Notes: generated by a model from the letters alone, not told the origin. Shown: positions 8,823 through 16,980, counted from the first letter of the stretch. The stretch is DNA of 64,000 bases from Streptomyces sp. 846.5 (GCF_004365705.1 NZ_SOBN01000002.1:310001-374000), one strand, 5' to 3'. Numbers and translations are program-made.

Positions 8823-9158
8823 TCAACCGTGGTGGCCGCCCCCGCCCCCGTCCCCGCCGAAGCCCGAGGTGTGCGAGGACCAGGACGAGCCGTGGTCGTG
8901 GCCGTGATCGTGGTGACCGCTGCCGAAATGATCGTGCCCGCGGTGGCCGTCGTGGCGGTGGGGCTTGACCGGGTTCGGGAGCCGCTCACCGGAGATCGAG
9001 CCGGGCTCCGGCAGGTAGGACGGTCCGTCATGCCCGTTGCGCGGGGGCTGTTGCGGGCCGCGGCGCCGCCGGGCGTAGATCCGCAGTGCCGTCATCACAA
9101 GCGCGATCGACACACCGAAGATCACCAGCGCGACCAGTGCCGCCATCACTGCTGCCAT
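8823..9158 (-). CDS. small membrane protein with His/Gly-rich tail
   Basis: The 111-residue protein has one N-terminal membrane helix (MAAVMAALVALVIFGVSIAL), then an Arg-rich stop-transfer segment (YARRRRG), then a hydrophilic tail. Beyond residue 60 the tail is extremely rich in His and Gly (HDHGHDHG, GGGGGHHG). It suggests metal binding (Ni, Zn, Cu or Co) or a surface-associated role, but no family motif is present. ATG 9158 is preceded by AGGGGG. It converges on the protease gene. Confidence 0.65.
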   Translation of the reverse strand: MAAVMAALVALVIFGVSIALVMTALRIYARRRRGPQQPPRNGHDGPSYLPEPGSISGERLPNPVKPHRHDGHRGHDHFGSGHHDHGHDHGSSWSSHTSGFGGDGGGGGHHG

Positions 9159-9330
9159 GACCAACCCCCTGCTCCCGCTGCGGTGGGTCCTTCTCCGCCA
9201 CGGTGCCCAGCCCGGAGCCGGGCGACACCGGAGTTGATGCAGATCTGAGCTTCGCCGTCACGATTGTTTCGCCCCTTCCTCGCTGCCGTGAGTACGGCTG
9301 TCCGTCGTCGCGGGGCCAGGTCAGGGGCAC

Positions 9331-9374
9331 GCGTGGGGCGCGGGGAACCGCTCCGTGTGGAGGGTCCCCCACGC
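9331..9374 (-). terminator. stem-loop terminator after the acylase gene
   Basis: GCGTGGGG (9331-9338) is complementary to CCCCACGC (9367-9374), with further G/C pairing inside. It lies just past the 3' end of the minus-strand acylase gene (stop at 9402). Confidence 0.5.
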
Positions 9375-9401
9375 CCCGCGGGGTGGTGCGGGTCGGTGCG
9401 G

Positions 9402-12296
9402 CTAGCGGTGGGACGGGTACTGGACGACCTGCTGGTAGGTCGGCCGGTTCTGCCAGTTGGAGTTGGCGTCGGTGATCCCGCCCAGCGGGCGCTGGACGAT
9501 GGAGTCGGCGCACCACTGGTCGCCGGCGGAGCAGTAGCTGTCCGCCGGGTAGACCGTCGCCGCCGTCTCGGCCGCTGCCTGGACCAGGGTGCTCAGCAGC
9601 ATGGTGCGGCACGCGCTCAGGCTGCCCCCGCCGCAGTACTGTGCGGCCAGACCGCCCGAGACGGACTTGCCGAGCACCGCGCGCAGGTCCTTGTCCACGT
9701 ACGACCACCAGCCGTACTGGAACGACGAACCCTTGTGCGGGATCGACTGGTTGACGTCGGACGACCCGGCGCTGGGGCCGGTCTGGCCGCCCGAGGGCGA
9801 CTCGTTGATCTGCAGGGCGCCGATCATCGCGTTGAAGAGGCCGGTGCCCATCTGCGACTGGAACTCGCCCGTCACCAGCAGCGGCCACCAGGCGTCGAAC
9901 GTCTGGATCGCCGAGGCGTCGGTGTAGGTCTTGCTGCCCGCCGACGTCTCCTTGCGCTTCGTGCCGTCGCTGATCCAGGTCTGCAGTTTGGCGACCAGCG
10001 CGGCCTGGGTGGAGTCAGTGACCGGGGAACTGTTGATCACCGCCAGCAGGTCCGGCAGCACATCCTCACCGCGCAGGTCGGTGACGGCGGCGTCCTCCAT
10101 CGCCTTCGCCACGGTGGCCCGGGTGACCTTCGCGCCGCCGGCCGCGGCGGTGTTCACCAGTGCCTTGACCCGCGCGTCGAGAAGGTTGGCCCGGTGCACC
10201 GAGCCGTCCCCGAAGTCCGACGAGGAGTAGTTGTCGGCCTGCTTGTTGTTCCAGGAGACGTAGTAGTCCTGGTCGACGCTCTGCGGGTGCTCCGAGGCCG
10301 GGGCGTAGTCGGAGGTGTAGCTGCTGGGGTCGTAGTTGTTCCAGGTGTACGCCGAGCTGGCCCAGATCGGCAGGTCCGGGGCGATCGTGGTCGGACGCAC
10401 CGGGTTGAGGCCGGAGTTGAAGTAGGCGATGTGGCTGGAGTCGGCGTAGAACCAGTTGAAGGTGTAGTCGATGTGCGACACCGCCGCCTGGAAGGTGGCC
10501 GGCGAGTTCACCGCCGAGGGGTCGTTCAGCATCTGGAAGCCGATGATCGAGTCCACCTCGTGCATGTAGGTCGACCTCAGCGAGGTGTAGGCGACCGGAA
10601 CCCCGCCGACCGTGGCCCGGTACTGCACCAGGCCGTAGTCGGTGCGATACACGATCAGTCTGTAGGAGCCCGCGGCGGTGGAGTCGGCCGTGGTCGGGCT
10701 CCAGGAGTCGTCGACCTCCAGCGCGGTCATCGGGGTGCACACGCCGTTGTACAGGTAGGCCATGGAATTGGTGGTGGCCGTGCTGCCGTCGGTGTTGCAC
10801 AGGGTCACCGCGTAGGTGTCGGTGATGTCCTGGCCGGCCGAGGTGGCGCTCCAGGAGTAGTCCTGGCCGCGGCCCAGCTCCACGTAGAAGCTCAGGCCGG
10901 CGAAGGCCGCGCCGCGGGCACTGATGCCCGGTCCCTGGATCTCCTCCAGCATCAGCAGCTGGGGGGCGAAGTAGCCGGTCTGCGGGCCGAAGACGGCGAC
11001 CGGGTGGCCGGAGTCGGTGTACTGGCCGGAGACCACCAGCGCGTTGGACATCCCGTGCTTGGCGGTGAGCAGGTTGCCCGGCAGCACGCCGTTGTCGTAG
11101 ATCCCGCGGAGCTTGGCCGCCACCTTGCTCGTGGCCGAGGCGCGCGCCGAGGTGGCGGCCTTGGCCGCTGTGGCCGCCACGGCCGAGGAACTGGCGCTGG
11201 AGGCGGCGGCGGTGCCGGTGGCGTCGTAGATCAGCTGCTGCGAGACGACCGATCCGGCGTCCGGCATGGCCTCGCCCTGGGGGCTGGACGGGTCCTGCGC
11301 GTAGGGGAAACTCTGGCCGTTGTGCAGGGTCTGCACCGCCTCGGGGTCCTCGCGCTCGCGGAAGGACTGCCAGACCTCGTCGCCCACGGTGGTGCCGTAC
11401 TTGGCGTCGGCTGCCTCCTTCACCAGCGCGGACTGCACCTCGCCGCCGCCGCCGGAGCCGAACAGCGCGCCGACCACGGAGGCCAGCGCCACCAGGTCGG
11501 TCAGGGTGAACGGCGCGATCGAACCGGCGTTGGTGATCGAGTCGATGTGGCCGGTCAGGTCGTACTCGCCGGGGAAGGTGCGGTTGTTGTACGCCTGGGT
11601 GATGTAGGCGTTGATGCCGTCGATGTACGCCTGGGCGTCGGCCAGCGCCTGCCGGCCGCGGGTGCCGCCGTTGGCGGCCACCGCGTTGATCTGCTGCTGG
11701 AGTTCGGCCTCGGTGTAGGGGGCGGCCTGCCAGAAGCTCTGCTCCAGCTGGCGGTTGGCCAGGGCACCGCCGGCGAAGCCGCTGAGCTCCCCTCGGCCGA
11801 CGTGCCGGAACAGGTCCATGACCCAGAGCCGGTCCTGCCCCGCGGCGTAGCCCGCGCCGTACTCGGTGCCGTAGCGGGTGGTGCCGGTGATGTGCGGGAC
11901 ACCGGTGGCCTTGTCGCGCACGATGGTGACGTCCGAGCGGGGCGAGACCGTGCTCTCGACCTGGCTGGACGGGACGCCGAAGGAGGCGTCGTTGAAGAAG
12001 CTGCTGAGGGTGGAGTTGGTCAGGCCGGAGTAGTTGTCCACCAGGCCGGCGTAGGGGGCCAGCTGGTCGTCGGTGTGCGCCGGCTTGGTGCCGAACACCT
12101 TGTTGGTCAGGATGTCCGCCAGCGTTGCGTTGCCGTTCTCACCCGCCGGCAGGATGTCGTTGCACTGACCCAGACAGTAGTCGTTGGACGCGTAGGTGGC
12201 CGCTTGCACAGCTCCGGCCGGAAGCCCCAGCGCCGTTGCGGTGGCGAGGGCGGCGACCGCGGCGAATGCCTTGAGCCAGGGCCTGAATCGTCTCAT
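9402..12296 (-). CDS. secreted penicillin acylase-family Ntn hydrolase
   Basis: The 964-residue precursor has a signal peptide (about 1-33, ending AGAVQAA). Penicillin-amidase-type domains follow, with the alpha-subunit motif VTIVRDKATGVPHITG (about 123-138) and AAGQDRLWVMDLFRH. The autocatalytic nucleophile is most likely Ser417 in KHGMSNALVVSG, where the beta subunit would begin after an Ala/Ser-rich spacer (360-390). Family members hydrolyse amides such as penicillins, N-acyl-homoserine lactones or lipopeptide acyl chains. The substrate here is unknown. It is longer than typical 770-850 residue acylases. The promoter region holds a clear inverted repeat. Confidence 0.88.
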   Translation of the reverse strand: MRRFRPWLKAFAAVAALATATALGLPAGAVQAATYASNDYCLGQCNDILPAGENGNATLADILTNKVFGTKPAHTDDQLAPYAGLVDNYSGLTNSTLSSFFNDASFGVPSSQVESTVSPRSDVTIVRDKATGVPHITGTTRYGTEYGAGYAAGQDRLWVMDLFRHVGRGELSGFAGGALANRQLEQSFWQAAPYTEAELQQQINAVAANGGTRGRQALADAQAYIDGINAYITQAYNNRTFPGEYDLTGHIDSITNAGSIAPFTLTDLVALASVVGALFGSGGGGEVQSALVKEAADAKYGTTVGDEVWQSFREREDPEAVQTLHNGQSFPYAQDPSSPQGEAMPDAGSVVSQQLIYDATGTAAASSASSSAVAATAAKAATSARASATSKVAAKLRGIYDNGVLPGNLLTAKHGMSNALVVSGQYTDSGHPVAVFGPQTGYFAPQLLMLEEIQGPGISARGAAFAGLSFYVELGRGQDYSWSATSAGQDITDTYAVTLCNTDGSTATTNSMAYLYNGVCTPMTALEVDDSWSPTTADSTAAGSYRLIVYRTDYGLVQYRATVGGVPVAYTSLRSTYMHEVDSIIGFQMLNDPSAVNSPATFQAAVSHIDYTFNWFYADSSHIAYFNSGLNPVRPTTIAPDLPIWASSAYTWNNYDPSSYTSDYAPASEHPQSVDQDYYVSWNNKQADNYSSSDFGDGSVHRANLLDARVKALVNTAAAGGAKVTRATVAKAMEDAAVTDLRGEDVLPDLLAVINSSPVTDSTQAALVAKLQTWISDGTKRKETSAGSKTYTDASAIQTFDAWWPLLVTGEFQSQMGTGLFNAMIGALQINESPSGGQTGPSAGSSDVNQSIPHKGSSFQYGWWSYVDKDLRAVLGKSVSGGLAAQYCGGGSLSACRTMLLSTLVQAAAETAATVYPADSYCSAGDQWCADSIVQRPLGGITDANSNWQNRPTYQQVVQYPSHR

Positions 12297-12317
12297 GCCT
12301 GCTCCTTCATGACGCGC

Positions 12318-12341
12318 AGTTAACTGACGTTAGGTCAGTTA
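12318..12341. promoter_or_regulatory. inverted-repeat operator in the acylase promoter
   Basis: TAACTGAC (12321-12328) and GTCAGTTA (12334-12341) are perfect 8-bp arms around a 5-base spacer. They overlap a second palindrome, CAGTTAACTG (12318-12327), giving three spaced half-sites 22 to 45 bases before the acylase ATG. This is the typical design of a TetR- or MarR-family operator. No obvious cognate regulator is adjacent. Confidence 0.65.
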
Positions 12342-12404
12342 CTGGCGAGTTGGAAAGGGGCATGTCAAAGTAATCTACTGAACAGTCAGAAAGGTCGGGC
12401 GCGG

Positions 12405-12432
12405 GCGCTGCGCCAGGGCCCTGGCGCAGCGC
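12405..12432 (-). terminator. perfect 28-bp palindrome, terminator of the nitroreductase operon
   Basis: GCGCTGCGCCAGGG (12405-12418) is followed immediately by its exact reverse complement (12419-12432). It lies 20 bases beyond the nitroreductase stop on the minus strand and upstream of the acylase promoter, so it probably isolates the two units. Confidence 0.75.
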
Positions 12433-12452
12433 TGTTGCGCCGTGGCGGGAGA

Positions 12453-13058
12453 TCAGACGGTAGTGACGACCAGGTTCTGGTCCAGACGTGGGCTGCGCGG
12501 GAATCCGGGGTTCTCGCCCGGTTTGCCGATGGTGACCGCGACGAGGGTCCTGTAGCCGGTGTCGGCGAAGAACTCCCTGTCGATGGCCTCGGCATCCAGG
12601 CCGGTCATCGGGCCGGCGGCCAGACCCACCGCGCGTACACCGAGGATGAAGTAGCCGACCTGTAGGCCGGCGCTGATGGATGCTTCGACGAAGCGGTGCT
12701 CCTTGCCCTTGAACAGGCCCTGCGCGGCGGCGAAGTGCGGCAGTTGGGTGGGCAGGTGCTCGTGGAACTCGGGGTCGTAGGCGAGCACCGCGACCAGCGG
12801 AGCACTGGCGGTCTTCGCCTTGTTGCCGTCCCACAGGTGCTCGACCAGGCGCTTGCGGGCCTCGCGGGAACGCACCAGCAGGATGCGTAGGGGCTGGGAG
12901 TTGAACGCGGTCGGTGCGTACTTGATCAGGTCGTAGATCGCGGCGACCTGCTCCTCGCTCACCGGCTCGTCGGAGAAGGTGTTCGCGGTGCGCGCCTGGC
13001 GGAACAGCAGGTCCTGTGCGGTCCTGTCCAGGGCGAAGTGCTTGTGCAGCTCAGTCAT
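12453..13058 (-). CDS. nitroreductase-family FMN oxidoreductase (malonic semialdehyde reductase RutE-like)
   Basis: The 201-residue protein has nitroreductase features: an FMN-binding Arg/Ser region near TANTFSDEPV, KYAPTAFNSQPLRILLV (about 51-67) and a C-terminal GYRTLVAVTIGKPGENPGF. Its length and the SNSQP-like motif fit the RutE/HadB group, which reduces small carbonyls or nitro compounds with NAD(P)H. It is the last gene of a three-gene unit (VOC, NTF2-like, nitroreductase) divergent from a MarR regulator, suggesting detoxification of an electrophile. The ATG at 13058 gives the standard N-terminus. Confidence 0.85.
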   Translation of the reverse strand: MTELHKHFALDRTAQDLLFRQARTANTFSDEPVSEEQVAAIYDLIKYAPTAFNSQPLRILLVRSREARKRLVEHLWDGNKAKTASAPLVAVLAYDPEFHEHLPTQLPHFAAAQGLFKGKEHRFVEASISAGLQVGYFILGVRAVGLAAGPMTGLDAEAIDREFFADTGYRTLVAVTIGKPGENPGFPRSPRLDQNLVVTTV

Positions 13059-13111
13059 CGTGATTCGTTTCCGTTTCTTGGTCGTGCGGCGGGCCGAGGG
13101 TCCGGCCGTTC

Positions 13112-14131
13112 TCAGGAGGACGGGGGCGCCTCCGCCGCGAGGCCGACCAGGGACTGGTAGGCGGTGTGAGTCAGGAGGCTTGAGTCGTAGACGGCGGTCA
13201 GGCGGCTGATCCTGCCGGTCTCGTCGAGCTCGATGCAGGTGTGGCCGCGGCGCATCGGGGCGGCGTCCGGGGAGGCCGACCACTCGTAGCCGCCGCCCTG
13301 GCGGCTGCCCCCGGCGTGGACCAGGGTGGCGCCCGGGCCGTACGGGAGCTGTCGGAGCGCTCGCGTGTAGTACCGCTGGGCCTGGAGCGCGCCACGGATG
13401 CGGGTGTGCGCGGCCATGTCCTCGTGAACCACGTCGTCGGACATCAGGGCGACGGCCCTGGAGGCGTCGCCCGCCCCGAATGCGGCCTGGAGCGCTCGGG
13501 CGACCCGGACGACGGCGGGGTCCGCGTTCTGCTCGGAATCACTGAAGTCGGCGGGGTAGGTGCCGGTGATGGTGTTCTGGATGAGGGAGCTGCGGCCGTC
13601 CCAGTAGTCGACCCAACGGGTGATCCTGCGGTTGCTGTCGAAGGTGACGGTGGAGAGGGCACGGATCTCCTGGCCGAAGAACGCGGGGGTGTCCACGAAC
13701 TCGACTGCGGCGCTTCGCGCGCCGCCGACGATGCGCAGCGGATAGGAGATCGCCCCAGCAGGCACGCTGGCGAAAAAGGAGGTGAAGAAGTCGTTCAGCG
13801 CCTGCCAGCCGGTCATGGCGACGCCCAGGCAGGCGTCGATGTAAACGGTGTCCGTCGAGGAGAAGTAGGACATGAAATCGGCGGCGTCGTGGGTGCTCTT
13901 GGCCGTGAAGACGCCGCGGAAGAGCGCGGCGATCTGGGGAGTGCAGTGTGAGGTGTCCGTGACACCGGACGGGTACGGGAGCTTCTGCGTGCCGCTGGCC
14001 GGCGTGGTGGCCGCGCGCGCCGTCGCGGCCGCGAGCATTCCGGAGGCACCGAGAGCCGCAGCGGTCCCGGCCATGGCCCCGGTGCGGAGCATCGTCCGCC
14101 TCGTGGTTCCTTGCTGATCCATGTGGTCCAT
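13112..14131 (-). CDS. Tat-exported tandem NTF2/SnoaL-like protein
   Basis: The 339-residue protein begins with a twin-arginine signal (TTRRTMLRTGAMAG, then a hydrophobic stretch and ATARAA near residue 40). Two SnoaL/NTF2-like folds follow: the first contains TWQALNDFF-type and STVTFDSNRRITRWVDYWDGR segments, and the second contains FGAGDASRAVALMSDDVVHED. NTF2-like proteins bind or isomerise small hydrophobic ligands. Its ATG at 14131 shares its A with the VOC stop (TGATG), so the two are translationally coupled. AAAGGA lies upstream. Confidence 0.75.
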   Translation of the reverse strand: MDHMDQQGTTRRTMLRTGAMAGTAAALGASGMLAAATARAATTPASGTQKLPYPSGVTDTSHCTPQIAALFRGVFTAKSTHDAADFMSYFSSTDTVYIDACLGVAMTGWQALNDFFTSFFASVPAGAISYPLRIVGGARSAAVEFVDTPAFFGQEIRALSTVTFDSNRRITRWVDYWDGRSSLIQNTITGTYPADFSDSEQNADPAVVRVARALQAAFGAGDASRAVALMSDDVVHEDMAAHTRIRGALQAQRYYTRALRQLPYGPGATLVHAGGSRQGGGYEWSASPDAAPMRRGHTCIELDETGRISRLTAVYDSSLLTHTAYQSLVGLAAEAPPSS

Positions 14132-14565
14132 CAGGTATGTCCTTTCCGTATCGGACAGTTCGGGGATTGCGGAGAGCACTGGCGCAGGCGTCTCCGGTCA
14201 CTCCGCGGGGGAAGCGACGCCACCAGGTCGAACTCGTTGTCCTCGGGGTCGGCGAAGGTGGTCCAGCGGACCGCCGGCTTCTCGGCGTGGGCGACGGGTG
14301 TGGCGCCGAGGTCGGTCAGCCGCTTGCTCTCGGCCTCGAACTCGTCGGTCCACAGGTCCAGGTGAAGGCGGTTCTTGACCGTCTTGGACTCCGGGACCCT
14401 CCAGAAGGCGAGTTTCGGGCCGCGGGCCGGGTCGGTGGCGTCGATCGCGGCGCTCTCGATGGTCGCGCCCGGGTTGACCGGGCGGTGGAGCACCTTCGAC
14501 CAGAAGGCGGCGAGGGAGGCGGCGTCGGCGACGTCGATGCTGAGGCCGATGACAGACGTGGTCAT
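14131..14565 (-). CDS. VOC-family (glyoxalase/bleomycin-resistance-like) protein
   Basis: The 144-residue protein opens TSVIGLSIDVADAASLAAFWSKVL and ends its VOC fold at WTTFADPEDNEFDLVAS, both typical of the vicinal-oxygen-chelate superfamily. A 25-residue basic tail follows the fold and is unusual. The middle has KNRLHLDLWTDEFEAESKRL, matching the second beta-alpha-beta unit with metal-ligand-type His and Glu. It is the first gene of the MarR-controlled unit and is coupled to the NTF2-like gene. Confidence 0.85.
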   Translation of the reverse strand: MTTSVIGLSIDVADAASLAAFWSKVLHRPVNPGATIESAAIDATDPARGPKLAFWRVPESKTVKNRLHLDLWTDEFEAESKRLTDLGATPVAHAEKPAVRWTTFADPEDNEFDLVASLPPRSDRRRLRQCSPQSPNCPIRKGHT

Positions 14566-14604
14566 GCTTGCTTCCTTCTCTGCGTGATGCCGAAGTCCTC
14601 GGCG

Positions 14605-14697
14605 ACTTCAATTAAATCTTTAACTCAAGCTAGCCCGCTTCACTTCACGATGCAAGTGATCGGAGCGGCTGGATCACTTCAACTCTTAAGCTATCCT
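14605..14697. promoter_or_regulatory. divergent MarR control region with inverted repeats and leaderless promoter
   Basis: AAGTGATC (14654-14661) and GATCACTT (14672-14679) form perfect 8-bp arms, and CACTT (14641-14645) with AAGTG (14654-14658) forms a second overlapping dyad. CTTCAATTAAATC...AACTCAAGCTA (14605-14632) and ACTTCAACTCTTAAGCTA (14676-14693) are related copies facing the two genes. TATCCT at 14692-14697 is a -10-like hexamer six bases before the marR ATG, implying a leaderless mRNA. This is a good candidate for MarR autoregulation. Confidence 0.65.
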
Positions 14698-14703
14698 GGT
14701 GTC

Positions 14704-15180
14704 ATGGACGCCCCGCAGGAGCCTCGCTGGCTCGACGCCGACGAGAGTCAGGCATGGCTCGCCCTGGCCAGCACACTGATCAGGCTGCCGTCCGCGCTCG
14801 ACGAACAGCTGCGCCGCGACGCCGGAATCAGCCACTTCGAGTACCAGGTGCTGGCCAGACTCTCCCAAGTACCCGACGGCACCCTGCGGATGAGTGTGCT
14901 GGCGGTGCAGACCGAGGGTTCGCTACCGCGCCTGTCCCAGGTTGTCGCCCGGCTCGAGCAGCGTGGCTGGGTGCGCCGCACCCCCGACCCGGAAGACGGC
15001 CGCTACACCCTGGCGATCCTGACCGACGAGGGCCGCACCAAGGTCGACCAAGCCGCACCCGGCCACGTCGAAGAGGTCCGCCGCCTGGTCTTCGACCCGC
15101 TCACCAAGACCCAGACTCGACAACTGCGCGAAATCGGCCGCCGCATCACGCACGCCATCGACCCCGACCAGCACCCCTGA
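14704..15180 (+). CDS. MarR-family transcriptional regulator
   Basis: The 158-residue winged-helix protein shows the MarR layout: a dimerisation helix (LALASTLIRLPSALDEQL), the HTH (ISHFEYQVLARLSQ then GSLPRLSQVVARLEQRGWV) and the beta-wing DPEDGRYTLAILTDEG. It probably represses the divergent VOC/NTF2/nitroreductase genes and itself. ATG 14704 is used with a -10-like TATCCT six bases upstream and no Shine-Dalgarno, consistent with leaderless translation. Confidence 0.9.
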   Translation: MDAPQEPRWLDADESQAWLALASTLIRLPSALDEQLRRDAGISHFEYQVLARLSQVPDGTLRMSVLAVQTEGSLPRLSQVVARLEQRGWVRRTPDPEDGRYTLAILTDEGRTKVDQAAPGHVEEVRRLVFDPLTKTQTRQLREIGRRITHAIDPDQHP

Positions 15181-15255
15181 CGGGGCGGTACGCGGGGCGC
15201 CCTTGCTGATACGACCTTGGTCAAGAGGCAGGAACAGGCGGCGCGACTGGGCCGC

Positions 15256-15393
15256 TCACGCCGGCTCCGGCAGGTTCATCCGTGCGAACTCGGCCGCGTC
15301 GACCACGGCGGTGATGGTGGTGATCCGGCCGTCGGTGACAGTGAATGCGAGGACCGAGAGCGGGGTGGCGTCCTCGCGCCAGGAGATGACTCC
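15256..15393 (-). pseudogene. C-terminal remnant of an ECF41-type sigma factor or SnoaL-like protein
   Basis: About 45 residues are readable, from PGVISWREDATPLSV to TDGRITTITAVVD and the end FARMNLPEPA. This is the pattern of the last strands of the SnoaL-like domain that follows ECF41 (SigJ-type) sigma factors, and it also occurs in stand-alone NTF2-like proteins. Nothing related precedes it in frame, and the next gene (stop at 15407) abuts it. The rest of the gene appears to have been lost. Confidence 0.5.
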
Positions 15394-15406
15394 AGGAAGG
15401 CGCCGT

Positions 15407-16162
15407 TCAGAAGAGGCCGTTGGTGTGCGGGAGCTCGGCGGGGATCGGGGCGATGATGTCCCAGTGCTCGACGATCTTGCCGTCCTCGATGCGGAGCAGG
15501 TCCCAGAAGGCGACCGGGGTGCCGAACTCGCCCTCGGACTGCAGTAGCGCGAAGTCGCCTTCGACAACGACCTTGTGTGTGGTCTTGAATACCAGGTACT
15601 TGCCCTGTTCGGCCCACTTGGCGGCGACCGCGGCGAAGCCTTCGAGGCCGTCGCCGGCCTCGGGGTTGTGCTGGTGGTAGGTCTGGGTGGAGATGTAGTC
15701 GGTCAGCAGGGAGTAGTCGGCGCCCTTGAGGACCTTGACCGCGAAGTCGGTGACCAGCTTCCGGTTGGCCTCGGTCCGGTCGAGGTCGGTCGGGTCGGTG
15801 GGGCCGTCGGTCTGCGAGCGGCCGGAGATGTTGGGCTTGGCCATGGGGGTGAGTGCGTCCCAGTGCTCGGCGAGCTTGCCGTCCTGGACGCGGAAGAGGT
15901 CGAAGGCCACCAGCGGTTCGGGGCCGAAGCCGTGGTAGGTGCCGTGCAGGGCGACCAGGTCGCCGTCCGCGATCACCCGGGCGCCCTCGTAGCGGAAGCC
16001 CTCTGGCAGCCCGGCCACCAGGGCGCGCAACGCCTCGGATCCGTCGGCGGCCAGTGAGCTGTGCTGCTTGTAGCCGGGGGCGACCCATCGGTCGACCGCG
16101 GAGGGGTCCTTGTCGCCGAACAGTCCGCCGACTGCGGTGAGGACGACTTCCTTGTTGTTCAT
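15407..16162 (-). CDS. tandem SnoaL-like (NTF2 superfamily) protein
   Basis: The 251-residue protein consists of two similar SnoaL-like domains. The first runs about 1-118 (AVDRWVAPGYKQHSS, LVALHGTYHG, FDLFRVQDGKLAEHWDAL). The second runs about 130-250 (LLTDYISTQTYHQHNPEAGDG, FWDLLRIEDGKIVEHWDII). The repeated DLxRxxDGKxxEHWD core indicates internal duplication. Single-domain relatives are polyketide-cyclase-like or of unknown function. No signal peptide is present. ATG 16162 is the start. It is adjacent to the TetR gene and may be part of its regulon. Confidence 0.8.
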   Translation of the reverse strand: MNNKEVVLTAVGGLFGDKDPSAVDRWVAPGYKQHSSLAADGSEALRALVAGLPEGFRYEGARVIADGDLVALHGTYHGFGPEPLVAFDLFRVQDGKLAEHWDALTPMAKPNISGRSQTDGPTDPTDLDRTEANRKLVTDFAVKVLKGADYSLLTDYISTQTYHQHNPEAGDGLEGFAAVAAKWAEQGKYLVFKTTHKVVVEGDFALLQSEGEFGTPVAFWDLLRIEDGKIVEHWDIIAPIPAELPHTNGLF

Positions 16163-16386
16163 GACGTGTCCGTTTCGTGCGGTGGGAGGCGGAGCGAGCC
16201 GCCGGGCACTGGAGGGCGTCCGACGCAGGACCGCCGACCGGTGGCCTCCACGCCCCCATCCATCGCGCCTTCGCCACCCAGTCAGCGCCGAACCTGGCAG
16301 CTGTGCAAGCAGGCGTACGCCGAGTGGCCGAGTGCAAGCAGCGCCGGCCCCGCGACCGCCTCCCCGGGTCCAGTGCGTCCCAGCGC

Positions 16387-16923
16387 CTACCGGTGCGTGC
16401 GGAGTCCGTCGAGGATGAGCGCGAGCATGCGGGGGGCCGGGTCCTCGGGGCCGGGCGTGGCGCGCCAGAGTGCGCCGGTGAGCTGGAGGAAGTCGCCGGG
16501 ACGGGCGTCCTCGCGGATGGTGCCGTCCGCCTTTCCGGCGTCGAGGAGTTGCGTGAGGGCGGCGATGACGGGGCCGTAGCTCTGCTCGCTGATCGCCTGG
16601 TGCGCGCCCGGGCCGAGGGCATCGCCGAGGCCGTGCTTTCTGCGCATGGCCTCGACGAGGTCGGTCGTCCAGTCGCGGAGCGCTTCCAGCGGCGGCATCC
16701 GGGCCAGCAGGTCGGGCACGGTGCTGGTGATGCGTTCCACCTCGTCCTGGTAGACGGCCAGGACCAGCGCTTCGCGTGTGGGGAAGTTGCGGTACAGGGT
16801 GCCCGGGCCGACGCCGGCACGCTGGGCGATCTGGTTCGTCGACGTGCTGCCGTCCGCCGCGAGTGCTTCGCGTGCGGCGGCCAGGATGCGTGCCCGGTTC
16901 TCGCGGGCGTCCGAACGGACCAC
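16387..16923 (-). CDS. TetR-family transcriptional regulator
   Basis: The 178-residue protein has an N-terminal TetR HTH (ARILAAAREALAADGSTSTNQIAQRAGVGPGTLYRNFPTREAL, here cited as residues about 11-53) and a divergent C-terminal ligand domain. GTG 16923 is preceded by AGGTGAGG. It is divergent from the aldo-keto reductase gene, and two palindromes (16941-16980) lie between them. It probably represses both directions. Confidence 0.9.
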   Translation of the reverse strand: MVRSDARENRARILAAAREALAADGSTSTNQIAQRAGVGPGTLYRNFPTREALVLAVYQDEVERITSTVPDLLARMPPLEALRDWTTDLVEAMRRKHGLGDALGPGAHQAISEQSYGPVIAALTQLLDAGKADGTIREDARPGDFLQLTGALWRATPGPEDPAPRMLALILDGLRTHR

Positions 16924-16940
16924 TGGACCTCACCTTGCTA

Positions 16941-16980
16941 AGTGGAGAGTTCTCCACTACGTTTAATGGAGAGCTCTCCA
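16941..16980. promoter_or_regulatory. two related palindromic operators between tetR and the aldo-keto reductase gene
   Basis: Site 1 (16941-16958) is AGTGGAGA-GT-TCTCCACT, symmetrical except for the central bases. Site 2 (16967-16980) is the perfect palindrome TGGAGAGCTCTCCA. Both share the half-site TGGAGAG. Their position in the 75-bp divergent gap marks them as likely TetR operators. Confidence 0.8.

Noticed and set aside
9264-12323. A 1,019-codon plus-strand frame opposite the acylase gene
   Set aside because: The opposite frame encodes a clear signal peptide and penicillin-acylase motifs. The plus frame is Val/Gly/Arg-rich with no recognisable domain.
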